A stretch of 50,941 nt of DNA from a virus. Location of the stretch: positions 1 to 50,941 of the IMG/VR virus record IMGVR_UViG_3300025313_000021. The stretch is one strand, 5' to 3'. Below are positions 34,869 through 40,009 of the stretch, piece after piece. Every line of letters starts with the position of its first letter. Within the stretch, counting starts at the first letter, position 1. A program made the position numbers and the translations under genes. The notes below the pieces were generated by a model that was not told the origin of the DNA, made no database searches, and saw only the letters and a list, made by a program, of their open reading frames with translations.

Positions 34869-35036
34869 ATGATGAGTTTTGAAAGTTGGATCGAAAAGAG
34901 ATACTCGGGTTGGGAACCCGAGTTAGTCTGGGGGCTTTTGGACAAGCTCCCAGAGTATGTCTGGGAGTTACGCTCGCGATATCATCGCGAGCAGCTTTCA
35001 GAAGCTGTTCGCCTTCGAAAGGAGGTGAGCAAATGA
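34869..35036 (+). CDS. Small unknown protein in hairpin-packed DNA (55 aa)
   Basis: From the ATG at 34869 the product is MMSFESWIEKRYSGWEPELV, then helical with many Glu/Arg. A moderate AAGTAGG site precedes it. Hairpins: 9 bp at 34903-34923, a three-arm alternative set at 34928-34967 (one middle arm can pair either way), 9 bp at 34972-34992, 6 bp at 34992-35007. It overlaps the next gene as ATGA. Confidence 0.65.
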   Translation: MMSFESWIEKRYSGWEPELVWGLLDKLPEYVWELRSRYHREQLSEAVRLRKEVSK

Positions 35037-35197
35037 TCAGGGACCTGATTGATGAGTTGTACCTGGAGGCAGCCCCTTGCTGGGGCTGCCTCCAGCAGGT
35101 AGACCAGGACTATGAGTCCTGGTCGGAAGACCTCGTTCTTACGGACGAGGATATCAACGCGATGTACGATGAGTACATCGCGCGAAAGGAGGGATAG
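35033..35197 (+). CDS. Small acidic protein in hairpin-packed DNA (54 aa)
   Basis: AAAGGAGGTGAGCAA precedes the ATG, so the start is clear. The product (MIRDLIDELYLEAAPCWGCL, then DEDINAMYDEYIARKEG) is strongly acidic with a C-x2-C. Its coding DNA contains a 14-bp perfect stem (35063-35095), 10-bp stems at 35102-35124 and 35158-35182 and an 8-bp one at 35131-35150. These leave almost no unpaired coding sequence. Confidence 0.75.
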   Translation: MIRDLIDELYLEAAPCWGCLQQVDQDYESWSEDLVLTDEDINAMYDEYIARKEG

Positions 35198-35211
35198 TTA
35201 GGACTGAGCTT

Positions 35212-35246
35212 ACGAGGTAGTGACCGCCTCGTTAAATAATGGTCAC
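35212..35246 (+). ncRNA. H-type pseudoknot candidate in a 5' leader
   Basis: Two interleaved stems: ACGAGG (35212-35217) with CCTCGT (35227-35232), and GTGACC (35220-35225) with GGTCAC (35241-35246). This order is the definition of an H-type pseudoknot. It lies 22 nt before the ATG of the next gene, just ahead of its ribosome site, so it could regulate translation. Confidence 0.45.
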
Positions 35247-35267
35247 GAGAAAGAGAGGTGAGTAAAT

Positions 35268-35471
35268 ATGTTAAGGTTGTTAATTTGTATTTTTATAGCA
35301 GTACTAGGTTGGTTCCTTCGAAAGAAGGACAACCTAATTGGTACCACCCTCTTATGGGTGGGGTTGGTGGGAGCAGCTTGTGTGCTGCTCCCATGGTTGG
35401 GAGGAGTGCTTGTAGTACTCCTCCTATTAGGAGGAGCAGGGTTTGTTGTTGATATATGCAGCAAGCGGTAG
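35268..35471 (+). CDS. Small membrane protein, two to three helices (67 aa)
   Basis: Hydrophobic segments LLICIFIAVLGWF, TLLWVGLVGAACVLLPWLG and VLVVLLLLGGAGFVVDI are separated by a short basic loop (LRKKDN). The layout and GW...K-D...G pattern match the 80-residue protein at 38332-38574, so the two are paralogues. The DNA carries a 13-bp interrupted stem (35305-35336), a 9-bp stem (35369-35392) and overlapping alternative stems at 35400-35436. Confidence 0.75.
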   Translation: MLRLLICIFIAVLGWFLRKKDNLIGTTLLWVGLVGAACVLLPWLGGVLVVLLLLGGAGFVVDICSKR

Positions 35472-35499
35472 CTTGCTAGATTAGAAAGGAGGGATATTA

Positions 35500-35718
35500 A
35501 TGGAATACTTGTTTAAGTTCGTGCGCTGTCAGTACAGCGCACGAATGATGTTTATCACTAACCCAGAATGGGTTAGTGATCTAGGATACAACCCTGAAGT
35601 AATAAAGGGTTGTATCCTGAAAGCAATCTGGGCACTTTATTTGCCCAGATTGTATGATGGAGCCCTAATAAGATGTGACTGGATATGGTATCTAAGTCAC
35701 GTCTCAACAAACAACTAA
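35500..35718 (+). CDS. Small aromatic-rich protein in hairpin-packed DNA (72 aa)
   Basis: AAAGGAGG precedes the ATG. The protein (MEYLFKFVRCQYSARMMFIT, then RCDWIWYLSHVSTNN) has no known family. Nearly its whole coding DNA is stems: 12 bp at 35518-35545, 12 bp at 35554-35580, 13 bp at 35583-35618, 11 bp at 35624-35652, and an interrupted 10 bp at 35675-35700. All are perfect or nearly so. It is the clearest example of the phenomenon. Confidence 0.75.
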   Translation: MEYLFKFVRCQYSARMMFITNPEWVSDLGYNPEVIKGCILKAIWALYLPRLYDGALIRCDWIWYLSHVSTNN

Positions 35719-35734
35719 AGAAAGGAGGTGAAAT

Positions 35735-35914
35735 ATGAGAATATTATCATCAACTTCTATGGTGGAAGTTGATGATATAGACTTCTGCACTGTATGTGGA
35801 GAAGTAGGTCTCCTGACATCTTGTCAGGAGATGGGCGTATGCGTTGATTGTGCATACGATTGGGGGTGGGTAATAGCCTGCCCCCTGGAAGACGACTACG
35901 AGGATTACTCGTAG
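35735..35914 (+). CDS. Small zinc-ribbon-like protein (59 aa)
   Basis: AAAGGAGGTGAAAT precedes the ATG. The product has C-x2-C ... C ... C-x2-C (FCTVCGEVGLLTSCQEMGVC, then VDCAYDWGWV) and an acidic end (EDDYEDYS). The Cys pattern suggests a zinc knuckle, as in the 72-residue protein at 38578-38796. Hairpins: 13 bp at 35745-35777, 10 bp at 35809-35831, 7 bp at 35836-35858, 9 bp at 35894-35916 containing the stop codon. Confidence 0.7.
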   Translation: MRILSSTSMVEVDDIDFCTVCGEVGLLTSCQEMGVCVDCAYDWGWVIACPLEDDYEDYS

Positions 35915-35919
35915 TCTTC

Positions 35920-35960
35920 GGAGCGGTAGAGGCTTGTTTAGCTCTACCGCTCCCCTTTTT
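35920..35960 (+). terminator. Rho-independent terminator
   Basis: A 12-bp perfect stem (GGAGCGGTAGAG and complement) with a 10-nt loop is followed by CC and five T. It closes the first small-gene operon. Confidence 0.85.
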
Positions 35961-36051
35961 CCTCCCAACAGGGGTGCTTCGCACCCCCCTCCCTACTTCC
36001 TCTTACCTCAAGCCTTCGGCTCCCCTTGTCTATTCCTATTCCAACCTACCC

Positions 36052-36246
36052 TTATCTACTACGCCTTCGGCGCCCAACGTTGATAATACAACATCCGTTT
36101 GAAAAACCACATCCAATAGCCACGCCAGTTTTTGACCACGTAGCAGAGCCATTTTTTGCCTGTCCTTTAGATGTCGTTCCCTGTAGCTGAGGTAGTCTCA
36201 AGTCAATGGTAGAGCCATTCTTAAAAACCACCTTATTGGTACTCAT
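36052..36246 (-). CDS. Possible small protein (64 aa), low confidence
   Basis: A minus-strand frame in the otherwise empty region encodes MSTNKVVFKNGSTIDLRLPQ, then a Gly/Cys-rich segment (GVAIGCGFSNGCCIINV) and a basic end (RRRRSR). It reads like a real protein, but it lies against local plus-strand transcription and has only GAGAG directly before the ATG. Confidence 0.3.
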   Translation of the reverse strand: MSTNKVVFKNGSTIDLRLPQLQGTTSKGQAKNGSATWSKTGVAIGCGFSNGCCIINVGRRRRSR

Positions 36247-36635
36247 CTCTCAAAAACAAATGGCTTTAATCCAGGGTTTTCTTTCAAGGCTTATATAGGG
36301 AGTTATTTTATGCCTCATATATAACCCTTAAAGAACCTCTTAGTGCTCCCATCAGGGGCCTTCGGCCCCTCTTCCCTATCCAACTTAACCTTATAGTATA
36401 AGTTGATAGCCTATACATGAGGATACTATTCCCCCCCACTAACCTTGATGTTGTAATAATAGTGTCCCGACCAGAGGGGCTAAACCCCCTCTGCTCTCCA
36501 GCTACAACACCTAAAAGAGGGAGGGGAGGTGCCACCATCAACTCGCCTCCTCGAGCCCCCCTCTTTAGCTTCCCTCTGTCTCATGCCTCTTTCTTCCCCT
36601 TACTTCTCCTCATCTCTTTACCTCTTTCTTTTAGT

Positions 36636-36773
36636 CAGCAGCTGCCTGCTGCCTTAAAAAGCAAAGCACATGGGGCAGACATTGTCAAGACAAACAGCGT
36701 ATCTTGACAATTCAGTTCCTTGTCTGCCCCATGTGCACCTACAATATCCAAGGCAGCAGGCATCTAGCTGCTG
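36636..36773. repeat. Three-tier nested inverted repeat (large cruciform or RNA)
   Basis: Outer stem 36636-36655 with 36750-36773 (20 bp, one 4-nt bulge). Middle stem 36666-36681 with 36721-36736 (16 bp, perfect). Inner stem 36682-36690 with 36702-36710 (9 bp) closes an 11-nt loop CAAACAGCGTA. The inner 29 bases recur almost exactly at 40901-40929. It ends 18 bases before the ATG of the next gene. Confidence 0.75.
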
Positions 36774-36791
36774 CCAAAAGGAGGTAAAAAA

Positions 36792-37157
36792 ATGAGCTTT
36801 ATAGAAGTTAAAGGGAAAAAAGAAGCGAGCCTTATCGGGCTCGCTAAGGGTTTATTGGCTCGCCCTTTGGGCGAGCTAATAGAAAGATTTAATGCTGAGA
36901 AAGGGAGCGTAAGCTCTCCTGTAATTATTACAGGAGAGCTGGCTGAGATCTTTGATCTCAGCCCAGATGCGTGCGTCTGGACTGGGATCGGACTTGGTCC
37001 CAGGGACACGGGGAACCCGTCCCCGTGGATTACAATAAAGGACGGTGAAGAGTTCAAACTCTACACCGTCCAGTTTGGACGGTACGGAGGAGCTCGCGTG
37101 AGTGAGCTCCTCCAGGAGCCTAAAAAGGCTCCTGGAAAAATCAAGCCTAGTTTCTAG
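36792..37157 (+). CDS. Unknown protein in hairpin-packed DNA (121 aa)
   Basis: AAAGGAGGTAAAAAA precedes the ATG. The protein (MSFIEVKGKKEASLIGLAKG, then SPVIITGELAEIFDLSPDAC) is of unknown family, with a basic end. Its DNA is a second run of stems: 12 bp 36854-36880, 13 bp 36912-36940, 10 bp 36941-36963, 10 bp 37086-37113, 9 bp 37112-37135, and a 10-bp stem around the stop (37141-37163). It lies between the nested inverted repeat and a terminator. Confidence 0.75.
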   Translation: MSFIEVKGKKEASLIGLAKGLLARPLGELIERFNAEKGSVSSPVIITGELAEIFDLSPDACVWTGIGLGPRDTGNPSPWITIKDGEEFKLYTVQFGRYGGARVSELLQEPKKAPGKIKPSF

Positions 37158-37192
37158 GCTTGATTTAGCCGAGGGCATTAGCCCTCGGCTTT
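36824..37192 (+). repeat. Tandem hairpin array (block 2)
   Basis: About 12 consecutive near-perfect inverted repeats cover the 121-residue gene and run into its terminator. Adjacent stems often share or compete for one arm, for example 36904-36915 and 36912-36940, or 37086-37113 and 37112-37135. As in block 1, the hairpins have unrelated sequences. Confidence 0.8.
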
Positions 37193-37194
37193 TT
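37167..37194 (+). terminator. Rho-independent terminator
   Basis: A 10-bp perfect stem (AGCCGAGGGC and complement) with a 4-nt loop is followed by four T. It ends the transcript of the 121-residue gene. A run of about 13 A (37200-37212) follows. Confidence 0.85.
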
Positions 37195-37458
37195 AATTCA
37201 AAAAAAAAAAAAGAAAGAAGGCGTAAAGTTTCAATCCCTTACTGATCAGGTCTCATTTTTCTACTTTTTCTACGGAAGATGAGAGTGGGCGGGTAGGATA
37301 TCTACCACCTGCCCTTTTCTGTTCGTGGGGAAGATAAGTCTGTGGATGACAGGGTGTTTTGCATACGGTGTGCAAGCATCCTGTTATGTATCTTGGTAAG
37401 ACCACCTAAGTTTGTATTGTTTAGGTGGATATTATGGATAAAGAAAGGAAGTGTAAAT
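37195..37458 (+). promoter_or_regulatory. Gene-free leader with A-run and CRISPR-repeat-like element
   Basis: It contains a 13-A run, the repeat-like element at 37228-37264, then GC-rich arms (GGGCGGGTAGGAT / ATCTACCACCTGCCC, an imperfect hairpin at about 37288-37316) before the next gene. The frame is open from 37342, but the ribosome site AAAGGAAG lies only before 37459, so this part is probably untranslated leader. Confidence 0.45.
37228..37264. repeat. Solitary CRISPR-repeat-like element, copy 1 (37 bp)
   Basis: It starts GTTTCAATCCCTTA and ends with TTTTTCTAC. The reverse complement therefore starts GTAGAAAAA and ends GGGATTGAAAC. The final ATTGAAAC is the 8-nt crRNA 5' handle typical of type I-A/B and III repeats (family knowledge). 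Copy 2 at 38255-38291 matches at 35 of 37 positions. There is no array and no adjacent copy. The element lies in a gene-free leader. Confidence 0.6.
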
Positions 37459-37836
37459 ATGTTTATTAATATCAGCAACCACCCATATGGGAAATGGTCA
37501 ATAGAACAAAGAGAAGGGGTAAAAGGGGATATATTAGATATGCCGTTTCCGCAAGTTGACCCCTCCTTAGACAAGGAGGGGATTAGTAAGTTAGCTATGG
37601 ATATGATGTATCAGATAGGAGAGATCCTTGATATTAAGGGGTTATCCCCCTCTCAAGTAATCCTCCATGTAATGGGGGAACAATCGTTATTTTATACTTT
37701 AACTCATATGTGTAAAGAGTTAGGGTATAAAGTAGTAGTATCTACCTCCCGCCGCGAGGCGGTAGAGAAAATATTGACGGATGGTACGGTCGAAAAGACC
37801 GCCATCTTTAAATTTATTCAATTTAGGGAGGTGTAG
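37459..37836 (+). CDS. Small Rossmann-like protein, candidate CRISPR-linked family (125 aa)
   Basis: From the ATG at 37459 (AAAGGAAG upstream): MFINISNHPYGKWSIEQREG, a strand DILDMPFPQVDP, helix, strand VILHVMGEQSLFYTL with helix, strand KVVVSTSRRE, and final strand IFKFIQFREV. This is an alternating α/β (Rossmann-like) layout with conserved-looking NHP, PFPQVDP, MGEQS and FREV. From memory, similar 110-130-residue proteins occur in anaerobic Firmicutes, some near CRISPR type III loci; I cannot confirm that. A CARF/ring-nuclease-like role is therefore only a hypothesis, encouraged by the flanking repeat-like elements. Confidence 0.65.
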   Translation: MFINISNHPYGKWSIEQREGVKGDILDMPFPQVDPSLDKEGISKLAMDMMYQIGEILDIKGLSPSQVILHVMGEQSLFYTLTHMCKELGYKVVVSTSRREAVEKILTDGTVEKTAIFKFIQFREV

Positions 37837-38042
37837 AAGTATGATAAAAAGCAAAATTAGATATTTTGAAACGGTCTCCGAAGAGGAGATCGTTCGTCAC
37901 GAGCTCCATCAGAAGCTCGCTCAGGGGTATGTATTATCCCCTGAAGAACAGGGGATGTTGGAGGAAAGGTTTGATCATCTTCGGCTTCCAGCCGAAGATA
38001 AGTTTAATAAGGTGGTTGGTGCGCTCGAACAGGAGCGCACAA
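37740..38042 (+). repeat. Tandem hairpin array (block 3)
   Basis: Stems: interrupted pair around 37743-37765, 9 bp with one G-T pair 37871-37893, 6 bp 37899-37919, 9 bp 37921-37943, 8 bp 37935-37956, 10 bp 37977-37999, 8 bp 38019-38040. They span the end of the 125-residue gene and the whole following 73-residue gene. The array stops before the 60-residue gene at 38067. Confidence 0.75.
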
Positions 38043-38062
38043 AAAGAAAGGATATGTGGTAA
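37841..38062 (+). CDS. Small helical protein in hairpin-packed DNA (73 aa)
   Basis: AGGGAGGTGTAGAAGT precedes the ATG at 37841. The product (YFETVSEEEIVRHELHQKLA, then DKFNKVVGALEQERTKRKDM) is highly charged and helical. The family is unknown. It is the second gene of the cassette between the two repeat-like elements and the last one with the hairpin-packed coding style. Confidence 0.7.
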   Translation: MIKSKIRYFETVSEEEIVRHELHQKLAQGYVLSPEEQGMLEERFDHLRLPAEDKFNKVVGALEQERTKRKDMW

Positions 38063-38066
38063 AACA

Positions 38067-38249
38067 ATGAATTTATATGAAGTTACAATAGTTTATCCTG
38101 TAACATTTACGGTAAAAGCAAATAATTTTTCATCTGCAGAAAGTATTGCTCTTGAATACTCTGATAGAGTATTTGAATCTTCTTCAATATCTCCAGTTCT
38201 CTCGTCTATAAACATTTCTGAAAAAGAAGGGAAGGGTATCAATGAATAA
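38067..38249 (+). CDS. Small unknown protein (60 aa)
   Basis: MNLYEVTIVYPVTFTVKANN is a β-rich start, followed by a helix SAESIALEYSDRVFES. It has ordinary AT-rich codon use and no hairpin array, unlike its upstream neighbour. The ATG at 38067 lies 2 nt after the previous stop, so it may be coupled. The second repeat-like element starts 5 nt after its stop. Confidence 0.6.
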   Translation: MNLYEVTIVYPVTFTVKANNFSSAESIALEYSDRVFESSSISPVLSSINISEKEGKGINE

Positions 38250-38254
38250 ATTAA

Positions 38255-38291
38255 GTTTCAATCCCTTATTAATCAGGTCTCATTTTTCTAC
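38255..38291. repeat. Solitary CRISPR-repeat-like element, copy 2 (37 bp)
   Basis: It matches copy 1 at 35 of 37 positions (differences at positions 15 and 17). The matched block begins exactly at GTTTCAATCC; flanking sequences diverge at once on both sides except for a later shared ACGGAAGA. It lies 5 nt after one gene and 40 nt before the next. It is a single unit, not an array. Confidence 0.6.
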
Positions 38292-38331
38292 TGTTGATGG
38301 TGCTGTTAACGGAAGAATAGGAGGTTAAATC

Positions 38332-38574
38332 ATGAAATGGTTAGTACCTTTATTATTCGTAGTGATGGGTTGGTTGATATTGAAGATAGGAGGTAAAGAT
38401 GATCCTCTTGGGAAAGGGATAGGAATATTTATGTTAATAGTGGGATGTATTATGTTTGGGTGGATTATTTGCCCCCACCTAGTACTTCTAGTACTAGGTA
38501 TACTGATAATAGCGGGTATGTATAAAGCGATTCAAAATATATTAGGTTCTGTTTCAAGAAAGGGTGGTGTATAA
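38332..38574 (+). CDS. Small membrane protein, paralogue of 35268-35471 (80 aa)
   Basis: Three hydrophobic segments (LVPLLFVVMGWLILKI; IFMLIVGCIMFGWIICP; LVLLVLGILIIAGMYKA) with a short K/D loop follow the same order as the 67-residue protein. ATAGGAGG lies upstream of the ATG. It uses normal AT-rich codons without a hairpin array, so the pair contrasts the two coding styles. Confidence 0.75.
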   Translation: MKWLVPLLFVVMGWLILKIGGKDDPLGKGIGIFMLIVGCIMFGWIICPHLVLLVLGILIIAGMYKAIQNILGSVSRKGGV

Positions 38575-38577
38575 GAC

Positions 38578-38796
38578 ATGCTTTGTGAGATTTGCGCGAT
38601 AGGTGAGGTTTTTTCTAACAATATATGTATGGATTGTTATGAAGGATTTAAGGGAATTTGTATTATGTGTGATAATAAGTTGAAAGGAGAGTATGATATA
38701 GGTGCTTGTGAAGAATGTAGGTATGAGACCGCCAAACAACTGTCTCCCACTAGACAGACAGATATGGCAGAGAAAGCAGAGAAAAAGGAGGAATAG
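38578..38796 (+). CDS. Small zinc-ribbon protein (72 aa)
   Basis: Four C-x2-C pairs (LCEICAIG; ICMDCYEG; CIMCDNK; ACEECRYE) indicate one or two zinc ribbons, followed by an acidic-basic tail (MAEKAEKKEE). This style is common in small phage regulators or adaptors. It starts 3 nt after the previous stop, with AAGGGTGG upstream. Confidence 0.75.
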   Translation: MLCEICAIGEVFSNNICMDCYEGFKGICIMCDNKLKGEYDIGACEECRYETAKQLSPTRQTDMAEKAEKKEE

Positions 38797-38799
38797 ATC

Positions 38800-39081
38800 A
38801 TGTTAACAGCTGATAAACAGGCAGAAGCAATATTACTGATGGAACATACTAAGTTGGGGCATATAGTATTAACCATAGAATGTTCCAACGGCAACCATAT
38901 AGGTCTAGTATTGCTAGAAGGTAGCCAGTGGATACTTGATCGTAAGCTGGCACAGGTTCATGATTTAGAGCATAATAAAACATATGAATTATGGCGCTGC
39001 AAGTCATGTAAAATTACAGAACATATTTATTCTATAGGCGACCCATGTTGTGAAATAAGATATAGAAAGGGAAGTGATTAA
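38800..39081 (+). CDS. Small protein with Cys pairs (93 aa)
   Basis: A β-rich N-terminal half (GHIVLTIECSNGNHIGLVLL) is followed by WRCKSCKITEHIYSIGDPCC, a C-x2-C ... CC cluster suggesting zinc binding. AAGGAGG lies upstream of the ATG. Tightly packed with its neighbours. Confidence 0.7.
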   Translation: MLTADKQAEAILLMEHTKLGHIVLTIECSNGNHIGLVLLEGSQWILDRKLAQVHDLEHNKTYELWRCKSCKITEHIYSIGDPCCEIRYRKGSD

Positions 39082-39364
39082 CACGGATATAAGATTACAT
39101 GATGGAGAACTTCAATCCCTACTATTTCGTTGGTTTAATATCAAAGAAGAAGACAGATATTCCACCAACTTCTATATTAGTTTTTCACCTGTCTTTGCTG
39201 GTGGTTTAAGTGCATTAAATAGTTGTGTTAAAAATACCGAACTATGTTTTAACGCACCCAATAAGGACGAACCATCATGGGCTAATGGTGTACAATTGGA
39301 GTTTCAAATATATAAAGATTTCGAAGTGAAAGTACATAAGCTTGGGAAGGGAAAGAGTAAGTAA
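39074..39364 (+). CDS. Unknown protein (96 aa)
   Basis: It starts at GTG, overlapping the previous gene by 8 nt; AAAGGGAA is the site. The sequence IRLHDGELQSLLFRWFNIKE, then NFYISFSPVFAGGLSALN has no known family. A GTTTCAAT octamer, the same as the start of the repeat-like elements, follows its stop at 39365-39372. Confidence 0.6.
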   Translation: MINTDIRLHDGELQSLLFRWFNIKEEDRYSTNFYISFSPVFAGGLSALNSCVKNTELCFNAPNKDEPSWANGVQLEFQIYKDFEVKVHKLGKGKSK

Positions 39365-39396
39365 GTTTCAATACGCTATGGATATGAAAGGAAAAG

Positions 39397-39684
39397 ATGG
39401 TGTTAAAAATCAATACAGCTCTTCTATTGGCACTAGGCGCTCAACAATATGATATAAATACATATAACCGCCTTATGATGCCAGCAAAAGATAAAACGAA
39501 TATCTATAAGATTCTTGAGTATGTAAAAAAAATGCCACCTATTGATGAATTTGGTAATAATATTCATCATTGGGCATGCTGGTTAGTTGTTGGACTATAT
39601 CTAAAGATAGAAGATGAAAATAAATATGAGTTTTTAAATAGAGCCAAGAATTTACTTGGCTTCCATGATTGGAAGATTAATTAA
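39397..39684 (+). CDS. Unknown protein (95 aa)
   Basis: MVLKINTALLLALGAQQYDI and HWACWLVVGLYLKIEDENKY: a helical protein of unknown family. GAAAGGAAAAG lies immediately before the ATG. Confidence 0.65.
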   Translation: MVLKINTALLLALGAQQYDINTYNRLMMPAKDKTNIYKILEYVKKMPPIDEFGNNIHHWACWLVVGLYLKIEDENKYEFLNRAKNLLGFHDWKIN

Positions 39685-39702
39685 GAACATAGAGGTGTAT
39701 AA

Positions 39703-39957
39703 ATGGCTAGTGATGATCAATTCTTAAAATATGCTAGAGAAAGTATTGAGGAGATGCACTTTAGATTACAGTTTAAACGTTTCTGGTTTCAAGTGTGGGC
39801 ACATGGAATAGAAGCCGCAAGACTAGGTATATCACCGTCAGAACATTGTATTCTAAAAATGCTACAACCTCATGAAGTTAAGAGTTATATCTTTGAACAT
39901 ATACATGATAGTGAGGGCATTCTCGATGTAATTACTCGCATTAAAAGTTATAGTTAA
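39703..39957 (+). CDS. Unknown helical protein (84 aa)
   Basis: MASDDQFLKYARESIEEMHF, then FRLQFKRFWFQVWAHGIEAA: helical, rich in aromatics and charges. AGAGGTGTATAA lies before the ATG. No family is recognised. It precedes the tetrapeptide-array gene by 52 nt. Confidence 0.65.
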   Translation: MASDDQFLKYARESIEEMHFRLQFKRFWFQVWAHGIEAARLGISPSEHCILKMLQPHEVKSYIFEHIHDSEGILDVITRIKSYS

Positions 39958-40009
39958 ACTATTATCTTTTAGTCTTTGTTATCTTTTAATCTTAAGGAGG
40001 TGTAATGTT

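Larger units (their letters stand above)
34390..35960 (+). repeat. Tandem array of unrelated hairpins spanning small genes (block 1)
   Basis: About 25 near-perfect inverted repeats follow each other through the coding sequence of six genes. Examples (stem length, location): 10 bp 34626-34648; 9 bp 34903-34923; 9 bp 34972-34992; 14 bp 35063-35095; 10 bp 35102-35124; 10 bp 35158-35182; 12 bp 35518-35545; 12 bp 35554-35580; 13 bp 35583-35618; 11 bp 35624-35652; 13 bp 35745-35777. Loops are 3-10 nt and the arms of different hairpins are unrelated, so this is conserved structure, not sequence duplication. Confidence 0.85.
35961..36791. other. Long largely non-coding region, C/T-rich on the plus strand
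   Basis: About 830 bases without a convincing plus-strand gene. The plus strand is pyrimidine-rich, most extremely at about 36543-36632. Small GC-rich hairpins recur (GGGGTGCTTCGCACCCC at 35970-35986; GGGGCCTTCGGCCCC at 36356-36370), several with TTCG-type loops. A minus-strand frame (36052-36246) and a large three-tier inverted repeat (36636-36773) are listed separately. It could encode an RNA or a regulatory/packaging-type site. Confidence 0.5.

Noticed and set aside
36308-36707. Frames on both strands over the pyrimidine-rich tract
   Set aside because: Composition simply reflects the C/T bias (Pro, Leu, Ser, Phe), with no ribosome sites; the plus frame runs into the nested inverted repeat.
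37228-38291. A true CRISPR array
   Set aside because: Only two units ~1 kb apart with genes between them, no regular spacing and no cas genes nearby.
38280-38300. Resemblance to a Cas12a direct repeat (TTTCTACTGTTG)
   Set aside because: The inverted partner GTAGA needed for the Cas12a hairpin is missing and copy 1 differs here, so it is probably coincidence.
39107-39122. CTTCAATCCCTACT inside the 96-residue gene, similar to the repeat-like start
   Set aside because: Only the first ~12 bases are similar and the rest diverges; it lies in coding sequence. The GTTTCAAT at 39365-39372 is likewise only an 8-base match.
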